Shown here one piece after another: positions 5,762 through 13,167 of a stretch of 22,428 nt of DNA. The stretch comes from CAZBGL01 sp964491375. GTDB lineage: Bacteria > Desulfobacterota > Deferrisomatia > Deferrisomatales > Deferrisomataceae. How positions within the stretch are numbered: position 1 is the first letter of the stretch; each line of letters begins with the position of its first letter. Under the pieces are notes generated by a model. The model was not told the DNA's origin. It saw nothing but the letters and a program-made list of their open reading frames with translations, and ran no database searches. Location: contig CAZBGL010000315.1 of NCBI GenBank assembly GCA_964491375.1, positions 1-22,428 on the forward strand, written 5' to 3'. Position numbers and translations under genes: made by a program.

Positions 5762-7656
5762 GCGGCCGCCCTCCTGCGCACCCGGGTGCGGGTGATGGCC
5801 GTATTGGGACAGATGGCTTCGCACACCCCGCAGCGCTGGCACAGGGACGGGTCGATCTCGTAGTAGGGCTCCGGGGCCTCGTTTTCGCGGATGGCCGGGC
5901 AGGCGAGTTCCCGGTAACACCGGTGGCAACGCTGGCACCGCTCCGGGTCCAGGTCCACCCACTCCTCCTCGGCCGGGGGGAACCGGTTGCGACGGCGTTC
6001 GCTCTGCAGGGCGCACTCGCCCTCCACCACGATCACCCGCACCCCGCGCGCGGCCAGGGCCTCTCGGATCAGGTTCTCGAGCGCCCGCACCCGGAACGGG
6101 TCGGCCCGGCGCACCCACCCGACCCCCAGGGCCCGGACGAATCCGACCAGGTCCACGGCCTCGCGGCGCGTTCCGTCCACCAGCCGGTCCGTGGTGGGGC
6201 TGGGCTGGTGGCCGGTCATGGCAACCCAGCGGTTGTCCAGGATCAGGAGCAGCAGGTCCGCGCCGTTCTGCACGGCGTTGAGCAGCGTGGGCACGCCCGA
6301 GTGGAAAAAGGTGGAATCGCCCACCAGGGCCACCACCGGGTCGTCCGACACCTGGGCGATGGCCTGGCCGCTCCCGGCCCCGCAGTTCATGCAGGTCACC
6401 CAGTCCGACACCCGGAACGGCGGGAGGACCGAGAGCGTGTAGCACCCGATGTCGCCGGCGTACACCACCTCGCGGCCCGCGGCCTGGAGAAGGGCGTAGT
6501 TGGTGGCCCGGTGGGGGCACCCCGGGCAGAACGCACCCTGGCGGGGCGGGACCTCGGCCGCGTGGCGCTCCCACGCCCGGAGCCCTTCGGTGCGTTCCGC
6601 CGGAACCGGGCGGCCGAACACATCGGCCAGGCCCTCCAGCACCCGGTCCACCCCGATCTCGCCCGTGGCCGGGAACACCTCCTTGCCCACCACCGGGGTG
6701 CGGACCCCGGCGTCGTAGGCCCACCGCTTGATCTGGAACTCCAGGAAGCCCTCCAGGTCCTCCACGACCACGGCCCGGTCCACCCCGGCCAGGAACCCGG
6801 ACACGACGGCGGGATCCAGGGGGTAGCTGAGACCGATCTTGAGGATGGGCACGTCTTCGAGCCCGAGGATCTCCAGGGCCTCCAGCACGTAGGCGAACAG
6901 GAGGCCCGAGGTGACGATGCCGGTCCGACGGGAGCCCGGCAGGATCCGGTTGAGGCCCAGCCCGCCGGCGTCCTTGCGCAGCCGCTCCAGGTTGGCCAGG
7001 CACCGGCCGTGGTTTCGCACGGCAAAGTCGAACAGGTTGAGGAAGCGCTCGGGGTTGCGCCGGAAGCGGCCCCGCCGCCTGGGGGCCCGGGGCAGGGCCC
7101 CCAGGGCCAGGGACCCGATGTTGTGGCACAGCTTCGAGGGCGTGTTCACCACCACCGGCAGATCGTAGGCCTCGGACAGCTCGAAGGCCCGGCGGGTCAT
7201 CTCCTTGGCCTCCTGGATGTCCGAGGGCTCCAGGATGGGCAGGTGGGTGTGGAGGCTGTACCAGCGGTCGTCCTGTTCGCCCGTGGAACTCGTGGCGCCC
7301 GGGTCGGAGCCCAGCACCACCACCATGCCGGAGCGCACCCCGGTGTAGCCGGCGAAGTGGAGGGGTTCGGCCGCCACGTTCATGCCCACGTGTTTCATGG
7401 TCACCATGGAGCGCACCCCGGCCCACGAGGCGCCCAGGGCGCCCAGGGCGGCCACGTGCTCGTTCGTGCTGATCTCCACGTACAGGTCCGGGAACGCCTC
7501 CCGCAGTTGGAGGAGCACGGTGCCGACCTCGGAGGCGGGCGTGCCCGGATACGTGGAGAAGTAGCCCAGACCGGCCTCCAGGGCCCCGCGGGCCACGGCC
7601 TCGTTGCCCATGGCCAGCACCGTGCGGCCGGCCTCGGAGCTCGCCAGCGGGTTCAC
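5758..7656 (-). CDS. iorA: Indolepyruvate ferredoxin oxidoreductase, alpha subunit
   Basis: A 632-residue large subunit. Start GTG 7656 overlaps the stop of the upstream gene (GTGA) and has GGGAGGG just upstream. Order of parts: pyrimidine-binding domain with YPGTPASE (36-43); CoA/linker region; TPP-binding domain with FCPGCPHR (376-383), CMNCGAGSG (422-430) and the GDS...LDN pair (G446 to N475) that holds Mg-thiamine diphosphate; then a ferredoxin domain with two 4Fe-4S sites, C574/C577/C580/C586 and C606/C609/C612/C616. All key residues are present, so it should be active. Substrate range (indolepyruvate versus phenylpyruvate) cannot be decided. Co-transcription with the metV-like and metF-like genes is the unusual part. 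Confidence 0.93.
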   Translation of the reverse strand: MNPLASSEAGRTVLAMGNEAVARGALEAGLGYFSTYPGTPASEVGTVLLQLREAFPDLYVEISTNEHVAALGALGASWAGVRSMVTMKHVGMNVAAEPLHFAGYTGVRSGMVVVLGSDPGATSSTGEQDDRWYSLHTHLPILEPSDIQEAKEMTRRAFELSEAYDLPVVVNTPSKLCHNIGSLALGALPRAPRRRGRFRRNPERFLNLFDFAVRNHGRCLANLERLRKDAGGLGLNRILPGSRRTGIVTSGLLFAYVLEALEILGLEDVPILKIGLSYPLDPAVVSGFLAGVDRAVVVEDLEGFLEFQIKRWAYDAGVRTPVVGKEVFPATGEIGVDRVLEGLADVFGRPVPAERTEGLRAWERHAAEVPPRQGAFCPGCPHRATNYALLQAAGREVVYAGDIGCYTLSVLPPFRVSDWVTCMNCGAGSGQAIAQVSDDPVVALVGDSTFFHSGVPTLLNAVQNGADLLLLILDNRWVAMTGHQPSPTTDRLVDGTRREAVDLVGFVRALGVGWVRRADPFRVRALENLIREALAARGVRVIVVEGECALQSERRRNRFPPAEEEWVDLDPERCQRCHRCYRELACPAIRENEAPEPYYEIDPSLCQRCGVCEAICPNTAITRTRVRRRAAA

Positions 7657-8246
7657 GGCGTGCCCTCCCCGCCCGGCCCCGGATACACCCGCCGCACCGC
7701 ACCCCCGGCCTCCGGCACGGGCGCCCCGGCCAGGGCAAGGACCTCCATGCCGTCCACCTCGGGCAGCGGCCCTCCCTCCCACGGAACGAGCAGCCGGCCC
7801 ACCCCCGCCCCTGCCAGGCTCGCCGCCCACGCCCGCTGGGCCGGCGTGGCACACCGGCCCACGGTCCACAGTTCCAGATCCACGCCCTGTTCCCGGAGCC
7901 ACCCGGCCAACTGGAGCACGTCCATCTCGAACACCGGGCGGGCCGCTGGCGGGGCCTCGAGCCGTCCCGAGACCAGGAGCAGGCCGTCCGCGCCCGCGAC
8001 CCGGGCGGCCCGGGCCTCGGCCAGAAGGGCCGTGCGGTTCCGGTCCCGGGCCACCAGCGGCACCACCACCGGCCACTCGGGCCGCACGGACCGAGCCACC
8101 GGCACCAGGGCCAGCGGGTGGACCCCGTCCTCCGGGTCCAGGAACACCACGCCCGCTGCCGAGGGCTCGGCGGCGAGCGCGCCCCGAAGCGCCTCCACCC
8201 CCTCGGGCAGGACCCGACCCACGCCCAGGTACACGCGGTCACCCAT
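7653..8246 (-). CDS. Short MetF-like protein lacking catalytic residues
   Basis: A 197-residue protein with a strong GGGGAGGTGA ribosome binding site before ATG 8246. It resembles methylenetetrahydrofolate reductase (MetF) in the segment ARDRNRTALLAEARA (66-80) followed by GADGLLLVSG (85-94), corresponding to the MetF CRDRN...LAVTGD strand-helix-strand, and in RPVFEMDVLQL (103-113). MetF is normally about 290 residues. The N-terminal FEFFPP-type segment with the catalytic Glu is missing, the flavin-contacting Asp of TGD is replaced (SGR), and the later TQ-F motif is LVPWEG. It therefore looks like a compact, non-canonical relative, perhaps structural, flavin-binding or regulatory. It is sandwiched between metV-like and iorA with overlaps or 3-base gaps, so its product probably works with theirs. 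Confidence 0.6.
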   Translation of the reverse strand: MGDRVYLGVGRVLPEGVEALRGALAAEPSAAGVVFLDPEDGVHPLALVPVARSVRPEWPVVVPLVARDRNRTALLAEARAARVAGADGLLLVSGRLEAPPAARPVFEMDVLQLAGWLREQGVDLELWTVGRCATPAQRAWAASLAGAGVGRLLVPWEGGPLPEVDGMEVLALAGAPVPEAGGAVRRVYPGPGGEGTP

Positions 8247-8249
8247 GGT

Positions 8250-8903
8250 TCACCTCCCCCGCCCGGCCGTGGACCGGGGCCGTCCCCATGCCGAGGGCGG
8301 CACGGGCGCCCGGATCCGGCCGAACGCCTCGGCCCGGCCCTGGGCCTGGAGGCGGGCGTACACGGACTCCCAGACGCATTCCCGGTCTCCGAGCACGCCG
8401 CACCGGCCCAGGGCGTCGTCCTGCTCGCAGGGGCCGTTGCGGAGCCCCTTGGGGCACCCCGTCACCGGACACAGGCCGGCCGTGTCGTTCAGCAGGCACG
8501 CGCCGCACAGGGCGCACTCCTCGAAGAACCGGCCCACCCGCTCCACCGTACCCACGAAGTGGGCGTCCAGGCCGGCCACCACGGGCACCTCCACCAGGCT
8601 CGCCACGGCCTGGGCGCCGCCGCCGCACGACAGGCACAGGATCCCCTCGGCCTGTCCGAGTTCCCGCTCCACCCGCCTGAGATCCCGGCGGGAAAGGCGG
8701 CGGTCGCACGGCGACGGCAGGTCCACCACCGCGAGCACGGTGCACCCGGCCTCCTCCAGGCGACGGGCCATGTCGTCGGCCTGGGCCGACCCGCCGGTCT
8801 GGCACACCGCCGCACAGTGGGCGCAGCCGAGCACGATCCAGCGCTTCCGGTCCCCCAGGGCCTCCTGGATCTCCTCCCAGGGTTTCTGCGTGGTGATCAC
8901 CAT
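8250..8903 (-). CDS. metV: MetV-like, MTHFR C-terminal domain protein
   Basis: A 217-residue cysteine-rich protein of the methylene-tetrahydrofolate reductase C-terminal family (MetV of acetogens). ATG 8903 is preceded by AAGGAG at 7 bases; the longer open frame to 9350 runs through the divergent promoter and trkH and is rejected. Visible motifs: CAHCAAVC (27-34), CLSCGGG (90-96), CALCGAC (130-136), CPVTGCPKGLRNGPC (145-159), which is the family signature, and a final RECVWESVY (174-182). The cysteines probably bind zinc and/or iron-sulfur clusters. In acetogens MetV partners MetF in reducing methylene-THF. Here it leads an operon with a MetF-like protein and IorAB. A promoter lies at 8945-8974. 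Confidence 0.82.
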   Translation of the reverse strand: MVITTQKPWEEIQEALGDRKRWIVLGCAHCAAVCQTGGSAQADDMARRLEEAGCTVLAVVDLPSPCDRRLSRRDLRRVERELGQAEGILCLSCGGGAQAVASLVEVPVVAGLDAHFVGTVERVGRFFEECALCGACLLNDTAGLCPVTGCPKGLRNGPCEQDDALGRCGVLGDRECVWESVYARLQAQGRAEAFGRIRAPVPPSAWGRPRSTAGRGR

Positions 8904-8944
8904 GGATCCGCTCCTTGACGTGGGCCGGGACTCCGCGTCGGACT

Positions 8945-8974
8945 TTACTAGCACTGGGCGTCGCATGGGGTCAA
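8945..8974 (-). promoter_or_regulatory. Promoter of the metV-iorAB operon
   Basis: On the minus strand TTGACC (complement of 8969-8974) and TAGTAA (complement of 8945-8950) are separated by 18 bases. A TGC just before the -10 gives an extended -10. Transcription would start near 8938, about 35 bases before the metV ATG. It is back to back with the trkH promoter. Confidence 0.55.
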
Positions 8975-8985
8975 ACCGGCCCGGC

Positions 8986-9013
8986 TTGACTGAGAATCCC
9001 GCGGGCGTACAAT
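8986..9013 (+). promoter_or_regulatory. Promoter of the trkH-trkA operon
   Basis: TTGACT (8986-8991) and TACAAT (9008-9013) with a 16-base spacer, each one mismatch from sigma70 consensus. The leader to the GTG at 9067 is about 45 bases. This is the best promoter match in the window. Confidence 0.65.
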
Positions 9014-9066
9014 GGGCCGGCTTTCCCGGCCGGGGGCCGGCGGGATCCCGACGGAGGGCTCCTTTC

Positions 9067-10455
9067 GTGCGCATCAACTCGGTCTCCACCGCGGCGTTCC
9101 TGGAGCGGGTGCTCCATCCCACCCAGATGCTGGTCCTGTCGTTCGGGATCGCGATCCTGGGCGGGACCCTGCTCCTGATGACCCCCTGGGCCTCCACCGG
9201 AACCCCCTTGGGCTTCGTGGACGCGCTGTTCACCGCCACGTCGGCCACCTGCGTGACCGGCCTCATCGTGGTGGACACCGGCAGGGACCTCACCCCGTTC
9301 GGCCAGACCGTGGTGCTCACCCTGATCCAGCTCGGCGGGCTGGGCATCATGACCTACTCGAGCGTGTTCCTGCTCGTGGTGGGCCGGGGCCTTTCGTTCC
9401 GGGGCGAGGCCCTGATCGAGGAGACCCTGGGCCGCAAGACCCGCACCTCGCCCCAGCGCCTGGTGCGCGACGTGTTCCGGTTCACCTTCGTGATCGAGGC
9501 GGCGGGCACGGTGCTCCTGAGTATCGGCTTCGCCCGGACCATGCCGTGGCCCGACGCCGTGTACGCCGGGGTGTTCCACTCCATCTCCGCGTTCTGCAAC
9601 GCCGGATTCTCGCTGTTCTCCACCAGTTTCTCGGACTACCGCGGCGACTGGTTGCTGAACCTAACGGTGATGGGCCTCATCGTGGCCGGGGGGCTGGGGT
9701 TCATGGTGCTGGAGGATCTGGCGGACGCCTGGCAGGACGTGCGCCGGGGGCGCAAGCCCCGGCTCCACCTCCACACCAAGGTGGTGCTGGTCACGACCGG
9801 CGTGCTCGTGCTGGGAGGGGCGGCCGGGGTGTGGGCGTTCGAGGCCCGCAACGCGCTGGCCGGGCTGCCGTGGCACGAGCAGGTGCTGGCGTGCCTGTTC
9901 CAGTCGGTCACGGCCCGCACGGCCGGCTTCAACACCCTGGACTATGCCACGCTCACGAACACGACCCTGTTCCTGTCCATCCTGCTCATGTTCATCGGGG
10001 CGAGCCCGGGGTCGTGCGGGGGCGGCATCAAGACGAGCACCTTCGCCGTGGTGTTCGGGCTGTTCCGGGACCGCCTGCGGGCCAGGGAACGGGTGAGCCT
10101 GTTCCGGCGCACCGTGCCCGAGGAGACCGTGGGCCGGGCCGTGGCCATCGTGATGGCCTCGTTCACGTTCGTCACCCTGGCCACCTTCGCGCTGCTGGCC
10201 ACCGAGCTCGGCTCGGTCCCCCACGGCGAGGCCGGCGGCACCTTCCTGGAGATCCTGTTCGAGACCGTGAGCGCCTTCGGCACGGTGGGGCTCTCCACCG
10301 GGGTGACCCCGGACCTCACGGTTCCGGGTCGGCTGCTCGTCACGTTCGTCATGTTCGTGGGCCGGGTGGGCCCCCTCACCCTGGCCATGGCCGTGGGTCG
10401 CAAGCGCGAACCCGGGCGGTTCCTGTACGCCGAAGAGAACCTGATGGTGGGCTGA
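9067..10455 (+). CDS. Potassium channel subunit, KtrB/TrkH family
   Basis: A 462-residue membrane protein of the SKT superfamily: four M1-P-M2 repeats forming one ion path. GTG 9067 has GGAGGG at 9 bases. The four pore loops are visible, with filter glycines in ATCVTGL (60-66), AFCNAGF (175-181), TARTAGFN (282-289) and AFGTVGLS (403-410). GASPGSCGGGIKTSTF (311-326) is the conserved segment after pore loop 3, the gating-loop region, and the C-terminus YAEENLMVG resembles KtrB, so a KtrB-like Na+/K+-coupled uptake channel fits slightly better than TrkH. The TGATG junction with the following trkA gene couples the channel to its cytoplasmic regulator. Inner membrane. Confidence 0.9.
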   Translation: MRINSVSTAAFLERVLHPTQMLVLSFGIAILGGTLLLMTPWASTGTPLGFVDALFTATSATCVTGLIVVDTGRDLTPFGQTVVLTLIQLGGLGIMTYSSVFLLVVGRGLSFRGEALIEETLGRKTRTSPQRLVRDVFRFTFVIEAAGTVLLSIGFARTMPWPDAVYAGVFHSISAFCNAGFSLFSTSFSDYRGDWLLNLTVMGLIVAGGLGFMVLEDLADAWQDVRRGRKPRLHLHTKVVLVTTGVLVLGGAAGVWAFEARNALAGLPWHEQVLACLFQSVTARTAGFNTLDYATLTNTTLFLSILLMFIGASPGSCGGGIKTSTFAVVFGLFRDRLRARERVSLFRRTVPEETVGRAVAIVMASFTFVTLATFALLATELGSVPHGEAGGTFLEILFETVSAFGTVGLSTGVTPDLTVPGRLLVTFVMFVGRVGPLTLAMAVGRKREPGRFLYAEENLMVG

Positions 10456-11111
10456 TGGCCAAACACTACGCGGTGATCGGACTGGGCAACTTCGGCATGT
10501 CCCTGGCCGTGGAGCTGGCACGGCTCGGCCAGCGGGTGCTGGCCGTGGACGTCAACCCCGAGCGCGCCCGCGAGGCCCAGGCCTATGTGGACCAGGCCGC
10601 CGTGGCCGACGCCACCGACCGGGCCACCCTCGAGGCCCTGGGCGTGGGCAAGGTGGACGTGGCGGCCGTGAGCCTGGGCGGGCGCATGGAGGCGTCGGTG
10701 CTCGTGGTGCTCCACCTCAACCGGATCGGCGTGCCCGAGATCGTGGCCAAGGCCGTGAGCGAGGACCACGGCGAGATCCTCGCCCGCGTGGGGGCCACCC
10801 GGGTGGTGTTCCCGGAAAAGGAGATGGCCGAGCGGGTGGCCGAGCGCCTGAGTTCCCGGAACGTGCTCGACTACCTGTCGCTCGCCTCCGGGTTCAGCGT
10901 GGTGGAACTCGCCCCCACCAAGGAGATGTCCGGCCGGACGCTCGCCGAACTGGATCTCGGCCGCCGCTACGGCGTGCAGGTCGTGGCCGTGAAGGAACTG
11001 GTGCCCGAACGGGTCCACATCGCCCCCGGACCGGACCGGGTCATCAAGGACAGCGACATCCTCGTGGTGTTCGGCCCCGAGGAGGCCGTGCGCAGGCTGA
11101 AAGAGGCGTAG
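10455..11111 (+). CDS. Potassium uptake regulator TrkA/KtrA, first copy
   Basis: A 218-residue RCK (KTN plus TrkA-C) protein that forms the cytoplasmic gating ring of the channel. The Rossmann motif GLGNFG (9-14) and acidic D32 at the end of beta-2 fit NAD(H)/ATP-type nucleotide binding. KAVSEDHGEILARVGATRVVFPEKEMAERVA spans the crossover region, and the C-terminal third (about 140-218) is the TrkA-C ligand domain. The ATG overlaps the channel stop (TGATG). A second, clearly different RCK protein follows 3 bases later, so the ring may be mixed or the two may respond to different ligands. Confidence 0.9.
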   Translation: MAKHYAVIGLGNFGMSLAVELARLGQRVLAVDVNPERAREAQAYVDQAAVADATDRATLEALGVGKVDVAAVSLGGRMEASVLVVLHLNRIGVPEIVAKAVSEDHGEILARVGATRVVFPEKEMAERVAERLSSRNVLDYLSLASGFSVVELAPTKEMSGRTLAELDLGRRYGVQVVAVKELVPERVHIAPGPDRVIKDSDILVVFGPEEAVRRLKEA

Positions 11112-11114
11112 AGC

Positions 11115-11786
11115 ATGGACCGCCGGCGTTTCGCGGTGATCGGATTAGGGAGCTTCGGGTTCCACCTGGCCCGCTGCCTGTACGAGCGCGGCCACGACGT
11201 GCTGGCCATCGACCGCAACGGCAGGGCCGTGGAGGCGATCGAGCCGTACTGTTCCCGGGCCCGGGTGGCGGACGCCTCCGACAAGGAACAGCTCGAGGCG
11301 ACCGGCGTGGCCAACGCCGAGGTGGCCGTGGTCAGCCTGGGCACCCGCATCGACTCGTCCATCCTGGCCGCCCTGTTCCTCCGGGAACTGGGCGTGAAGG
11401 AGATCGTGGCCAAGGCCGTCTCCCTGGTGCACGCGCGGGTCCTGGAACGCATCGGGGTCACGGAGGTGATCCATCCCGAGCGGGACGTGGCCGTCCAGAT
11501 CGCCCAGCGCATGGCCGAGCCCGAGATCCTCGACCGGATCCCGTTCCTCGAGGGGTACGTCCTGGTGGAACTGCGCGCTCCCCGCGCCCTGTGGGACCGG
11601 ACCCTGGCCGAGACCCAGCTCCGCCGGGAACACGGCCTTTCCGTGGTCCAGATCCGCCGCTGGGAGGGGGGCACGGAACGGGCCCTGCCCGCCCAGCCCG
11701 ACCAGAGGATCCGCCAGGGAGACGTGCTCGTGGCCCTGGCCCGGCCCGACGACGTGGAGGCGTTCCACCGGGCCCATCCGGACTGA
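11115..11786 (+). CDS. Potassium uptake regulator TrkA/KtrA, second copy
   Basis: A 223-residue RCK protein with the same architecture as its neighbour: GLGSFG (10-15), D33 after beta-2, KAVSLVHARVLERIGVTEVIHPERD in the middle and a TrkA-C domain at the end. Identity to the first copy is obvious but moderate, so it is an old duplication rather than a recent one. The gap to the first copy is 3 bases. Known Ktr/Trk systems usually have one RCK gene, or one with a tandem duplication (TrkA of E. coli); two separate RCK genes after one channel gene suggest a hetero-oligomeric ring or alternative regulators. The following gene begins 17 bases later. Confidence 0.9.
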   Translation: MDRRRFAVIGLGSFGFHLARCLYERGHDVLAIDRNGRAVEAIEPYCSRARVADASDKEQLEATGVANAEVAVVSLGTRIDSSILAALFLRELGVKEIVAKAVSLVHARVLERIGVTEVIHPERDVAVQIAQRMAEPEILDRIPFLEGYVLVELRAPRALWDRTLAETQLRREHGLSVVQIRRWEGGTERALPAQPDQRIRQGDVLVALARPDDVEAFHRAHPD

Positions 11787-11803
11787 CCCGCCCGGCAACC
11801 GCC

Positions 11804-12343
11804 ATGTCCGAGGTGCTCCGCATCGTTCTGGTGACCGGCCGGCCCGGCTCGGGCAAGACCACGGCCGTGCGCCGCCTGGCCGGCCGGCTGGCCGACCTGC
11901 GGCCGGCCGGGTTCTATACCGAGGAGATCCGGTGCGGTCGCGTACGCCAGGGGTTCCGCCTGGTGGACATCCGGGAGGGCCGCACGGCCCGGCTCGCACA
12001 CGTCACGTGCGGGCCGCCCCACGTGGGCCGGTACGGGGTGGACGTGCACGGGTTCGAGGCGTTCCTGGACGCGCTCCAATGGCAGGACGCCCCGGTGGTC
12101 ATCCTGGACGAGATCGCCCGCATGGAGTGCCTCTCGCCCCGGTTCCCGGGCTTCCTCTCCGAGGTCCTGGCCCGCGCCCCCGTGGTGGTGGCCACCCGGG
12201 CCCTGCGGGTACCCGAGCCGGCCCGCCGGGTGCTCGCCCGCTTCCCCCACGAACTCCTGGAGCTCACCCCGGCCAACCGGGACGCCGTACCCGGGCAACT
12301 GGAGGCGTGGGTCCGCTCCCGGCTCCCCTGGGCCCCGGTTTGA
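11804..12343 (+). CDS. THEP1-type nucleoside-triphosphatase
   Basis: A 179-residue P-loop NTPase of the THEP1 family (PF03266), first studied in hyperthermophiles, where it hydrolyses ATP, GTP and other NTPs. Walker A is GRPGSGKTT (12-20). GFYTEEIR (36-43) with RQGFRLVDI is the family signature, Walker B is VVILDEIARME (98-108), and LTPANRD (154-160) closes the fold as usual. ATG 11804 has no clear Shine-Dalgarno; translation may be coupled to the upstream trkA, whose stop is 17 bases away. Its cellular role is unknown. Sitting at the end of a K+ uptake operon may be chance or may indicate nucleotide-dependent regulation. Its stop overlaps the -35 of the next promoter. Confidence 0.87.
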   Translation: MSEVLRIVLVTGRPGSGKTTAVRRLAGRLADLRPAGFYTEEIRCGRVRQGFRLVDIREGRTARLAHVTCGPPHVGRYGVDVHGFEAFLDALQWQDAPVVILDEIARMECLSPRFPGFLSEVLARAPVVVATRALRVPEPARRVLARFPHELLELTPANRDAVPGQLEAWVRSRLPWAPV

Positions 12344-12368
12344 CCCCGCCTTCCCCTACGGACACAAT
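12340..12368 (+). promoter_or_regulatory. Promoter of the DUF72 gene
   Basis: TTGACC (12340-12345) and CACAAT (12363-12368) with a 17-base spacer. The -35 includes the TGA stop of the THEP1 gene. An in-frame ATG at 12367 lies inside the -10, which argues against it as the DUF72 start. Confidence 0.5.
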
Positions 12369-12414
12369 GGGACCCCGGACGGGTGAACGAGCGGAAGGAA
12401 ACGGTGAAGGAGCC

Positions 12415-13143
12415 GTGAAACCCCTGGTCGGCTGCTGCGGGTTCCCCAAGGCCCGGGCCCGGTACTGGGAGCGCTTCCGGGCCGTCGAGGTGCAGGCCAC
12501 CTTCTACCAGCCGCCCAGACCCGCGACCCTGCGCCGGTGGCGTGACGAGGCCCCTCCGGGCGCGGTGTTCACGCTCAAGGCCTGGCAACTCATCACCCAC
12601 CCGTCCTCGAGCCCCACCTACCGCCGGCTCCGCGATCCGATCCCCCCGGAGCGGAGGGACCGCTACGGGTTCTTCCGGCCCACCGACGAGGTGTGGTCCG
12701 CCTGGGAGCGCACCCGGGAGGCGGCCGAGGCCCTGGCCGCCCGGGCCATCCTGTTCCAGTGCCCCGCGCGGTTCCGACCCACCCCGGAGAACCTCGAGCA
12801 CATGAGGGCCTTTTTCCGGCGGATCGACCGGGGCCCCTTCCTCCTGGCCTGGGAACCCCGGGGGGCATGGCCGCCCGAGCGGGTCCGCAGCCTGTGCCGG
12901 GAACTCGACCTGGTCCACGCGGTGGACCCGTTCGCTTCGGACTCCGCGACCCCTGACCGCCCGTACTGGCGGCTCCACGGAAAGGGCGGATACCGGTACC
13001 GGTACACCGAGGCGGAACTGGCGGAACTGGCCGGGCGGTGCCTCGGACGGGACGGGTTCGTGTTCTTCAACAACCTCCACATGTGGGAGGACGCGGCCCG
13101 GTTCGCGGACCGGCTGGCCGCCGGCCCGGCGGACCCGCCTTGA
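12415..13143 (+). CDS. DUF72 (YecE-like) family protein
   Basis: A 242-residue TIM-barrel-like protein of the DUF72 family, whose biochemical role is not established. Family blocks seen: VEVQATFYQPPRPATLRRW (matching the E-x-N-x-T-F-Y segment), FTLKAWQLITH, a GP-x-L-x-A-W-E-P-R strand, YWRLHGKGGYRYRY, and FVFFNNLHMWEDA (family N-N-h motif). The N-terminus reads LVGCCGFPK where most members have GTSGW. GTG 12415 is the most plausible start: similarity begins here and the promoter at 12340-12368 excludes the ATG at 12367, but the AAGGAG at 12407 is only 2 bases away, so the exact start is uncertain. MFS and ABC genes follow closely on the same strand. Confidence 0.82.
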   Translation: MKPLVGCCGFPKARARYWERFRAVEVQATFYQPPRPATLRRWRDEAPPGAVFTLKAWQLITHPSSSPTYRRLRDPIPPERRDRYGFFRPTDEVWSAWERTREAAEALAARAILFQCPARFRPTPENLEHMRAFFRRIDRGPFLLAWEPRGAWPPERVRSLCRELDLVHAVDPFASDSATPDRPYWRLHGKGGYRYRYTEAELAELAGRCLGRDGFVFFNNLHMWEDAARFADRLAAGPADPP

Positions 13144-13167
13144 CACCGGCAGCCCCCCTGGGTCACC

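Noticed and set aside
5129..8242. A fused 1037-residue protein ending in IorB
   Set aside because: Only the last 210 residues are IorB, with their own ATG coupled to the iorA stop. The upstream part is an out-of-frame reading of iorA.
8904..9350. Upstream extension of the metV-like frame
   Set aside because: It runs antisense through trkH and both promoters; AAGGAG before ATG 8903 fits much better.
5923..10455. A 1510-codon plus-strand open frame covering the ior operon and trkH
   Set aside because: Only the part from 9067 is trkH. The rest is the antisense of iorA and metV with Gly/Pro/His/Arg-rich composition and no motif.
12367..12414. ATG 12367 as the DUF72 start
   Set aside because: It lies inside the -10 hexamer CACAAT and has no ribosome binding site.
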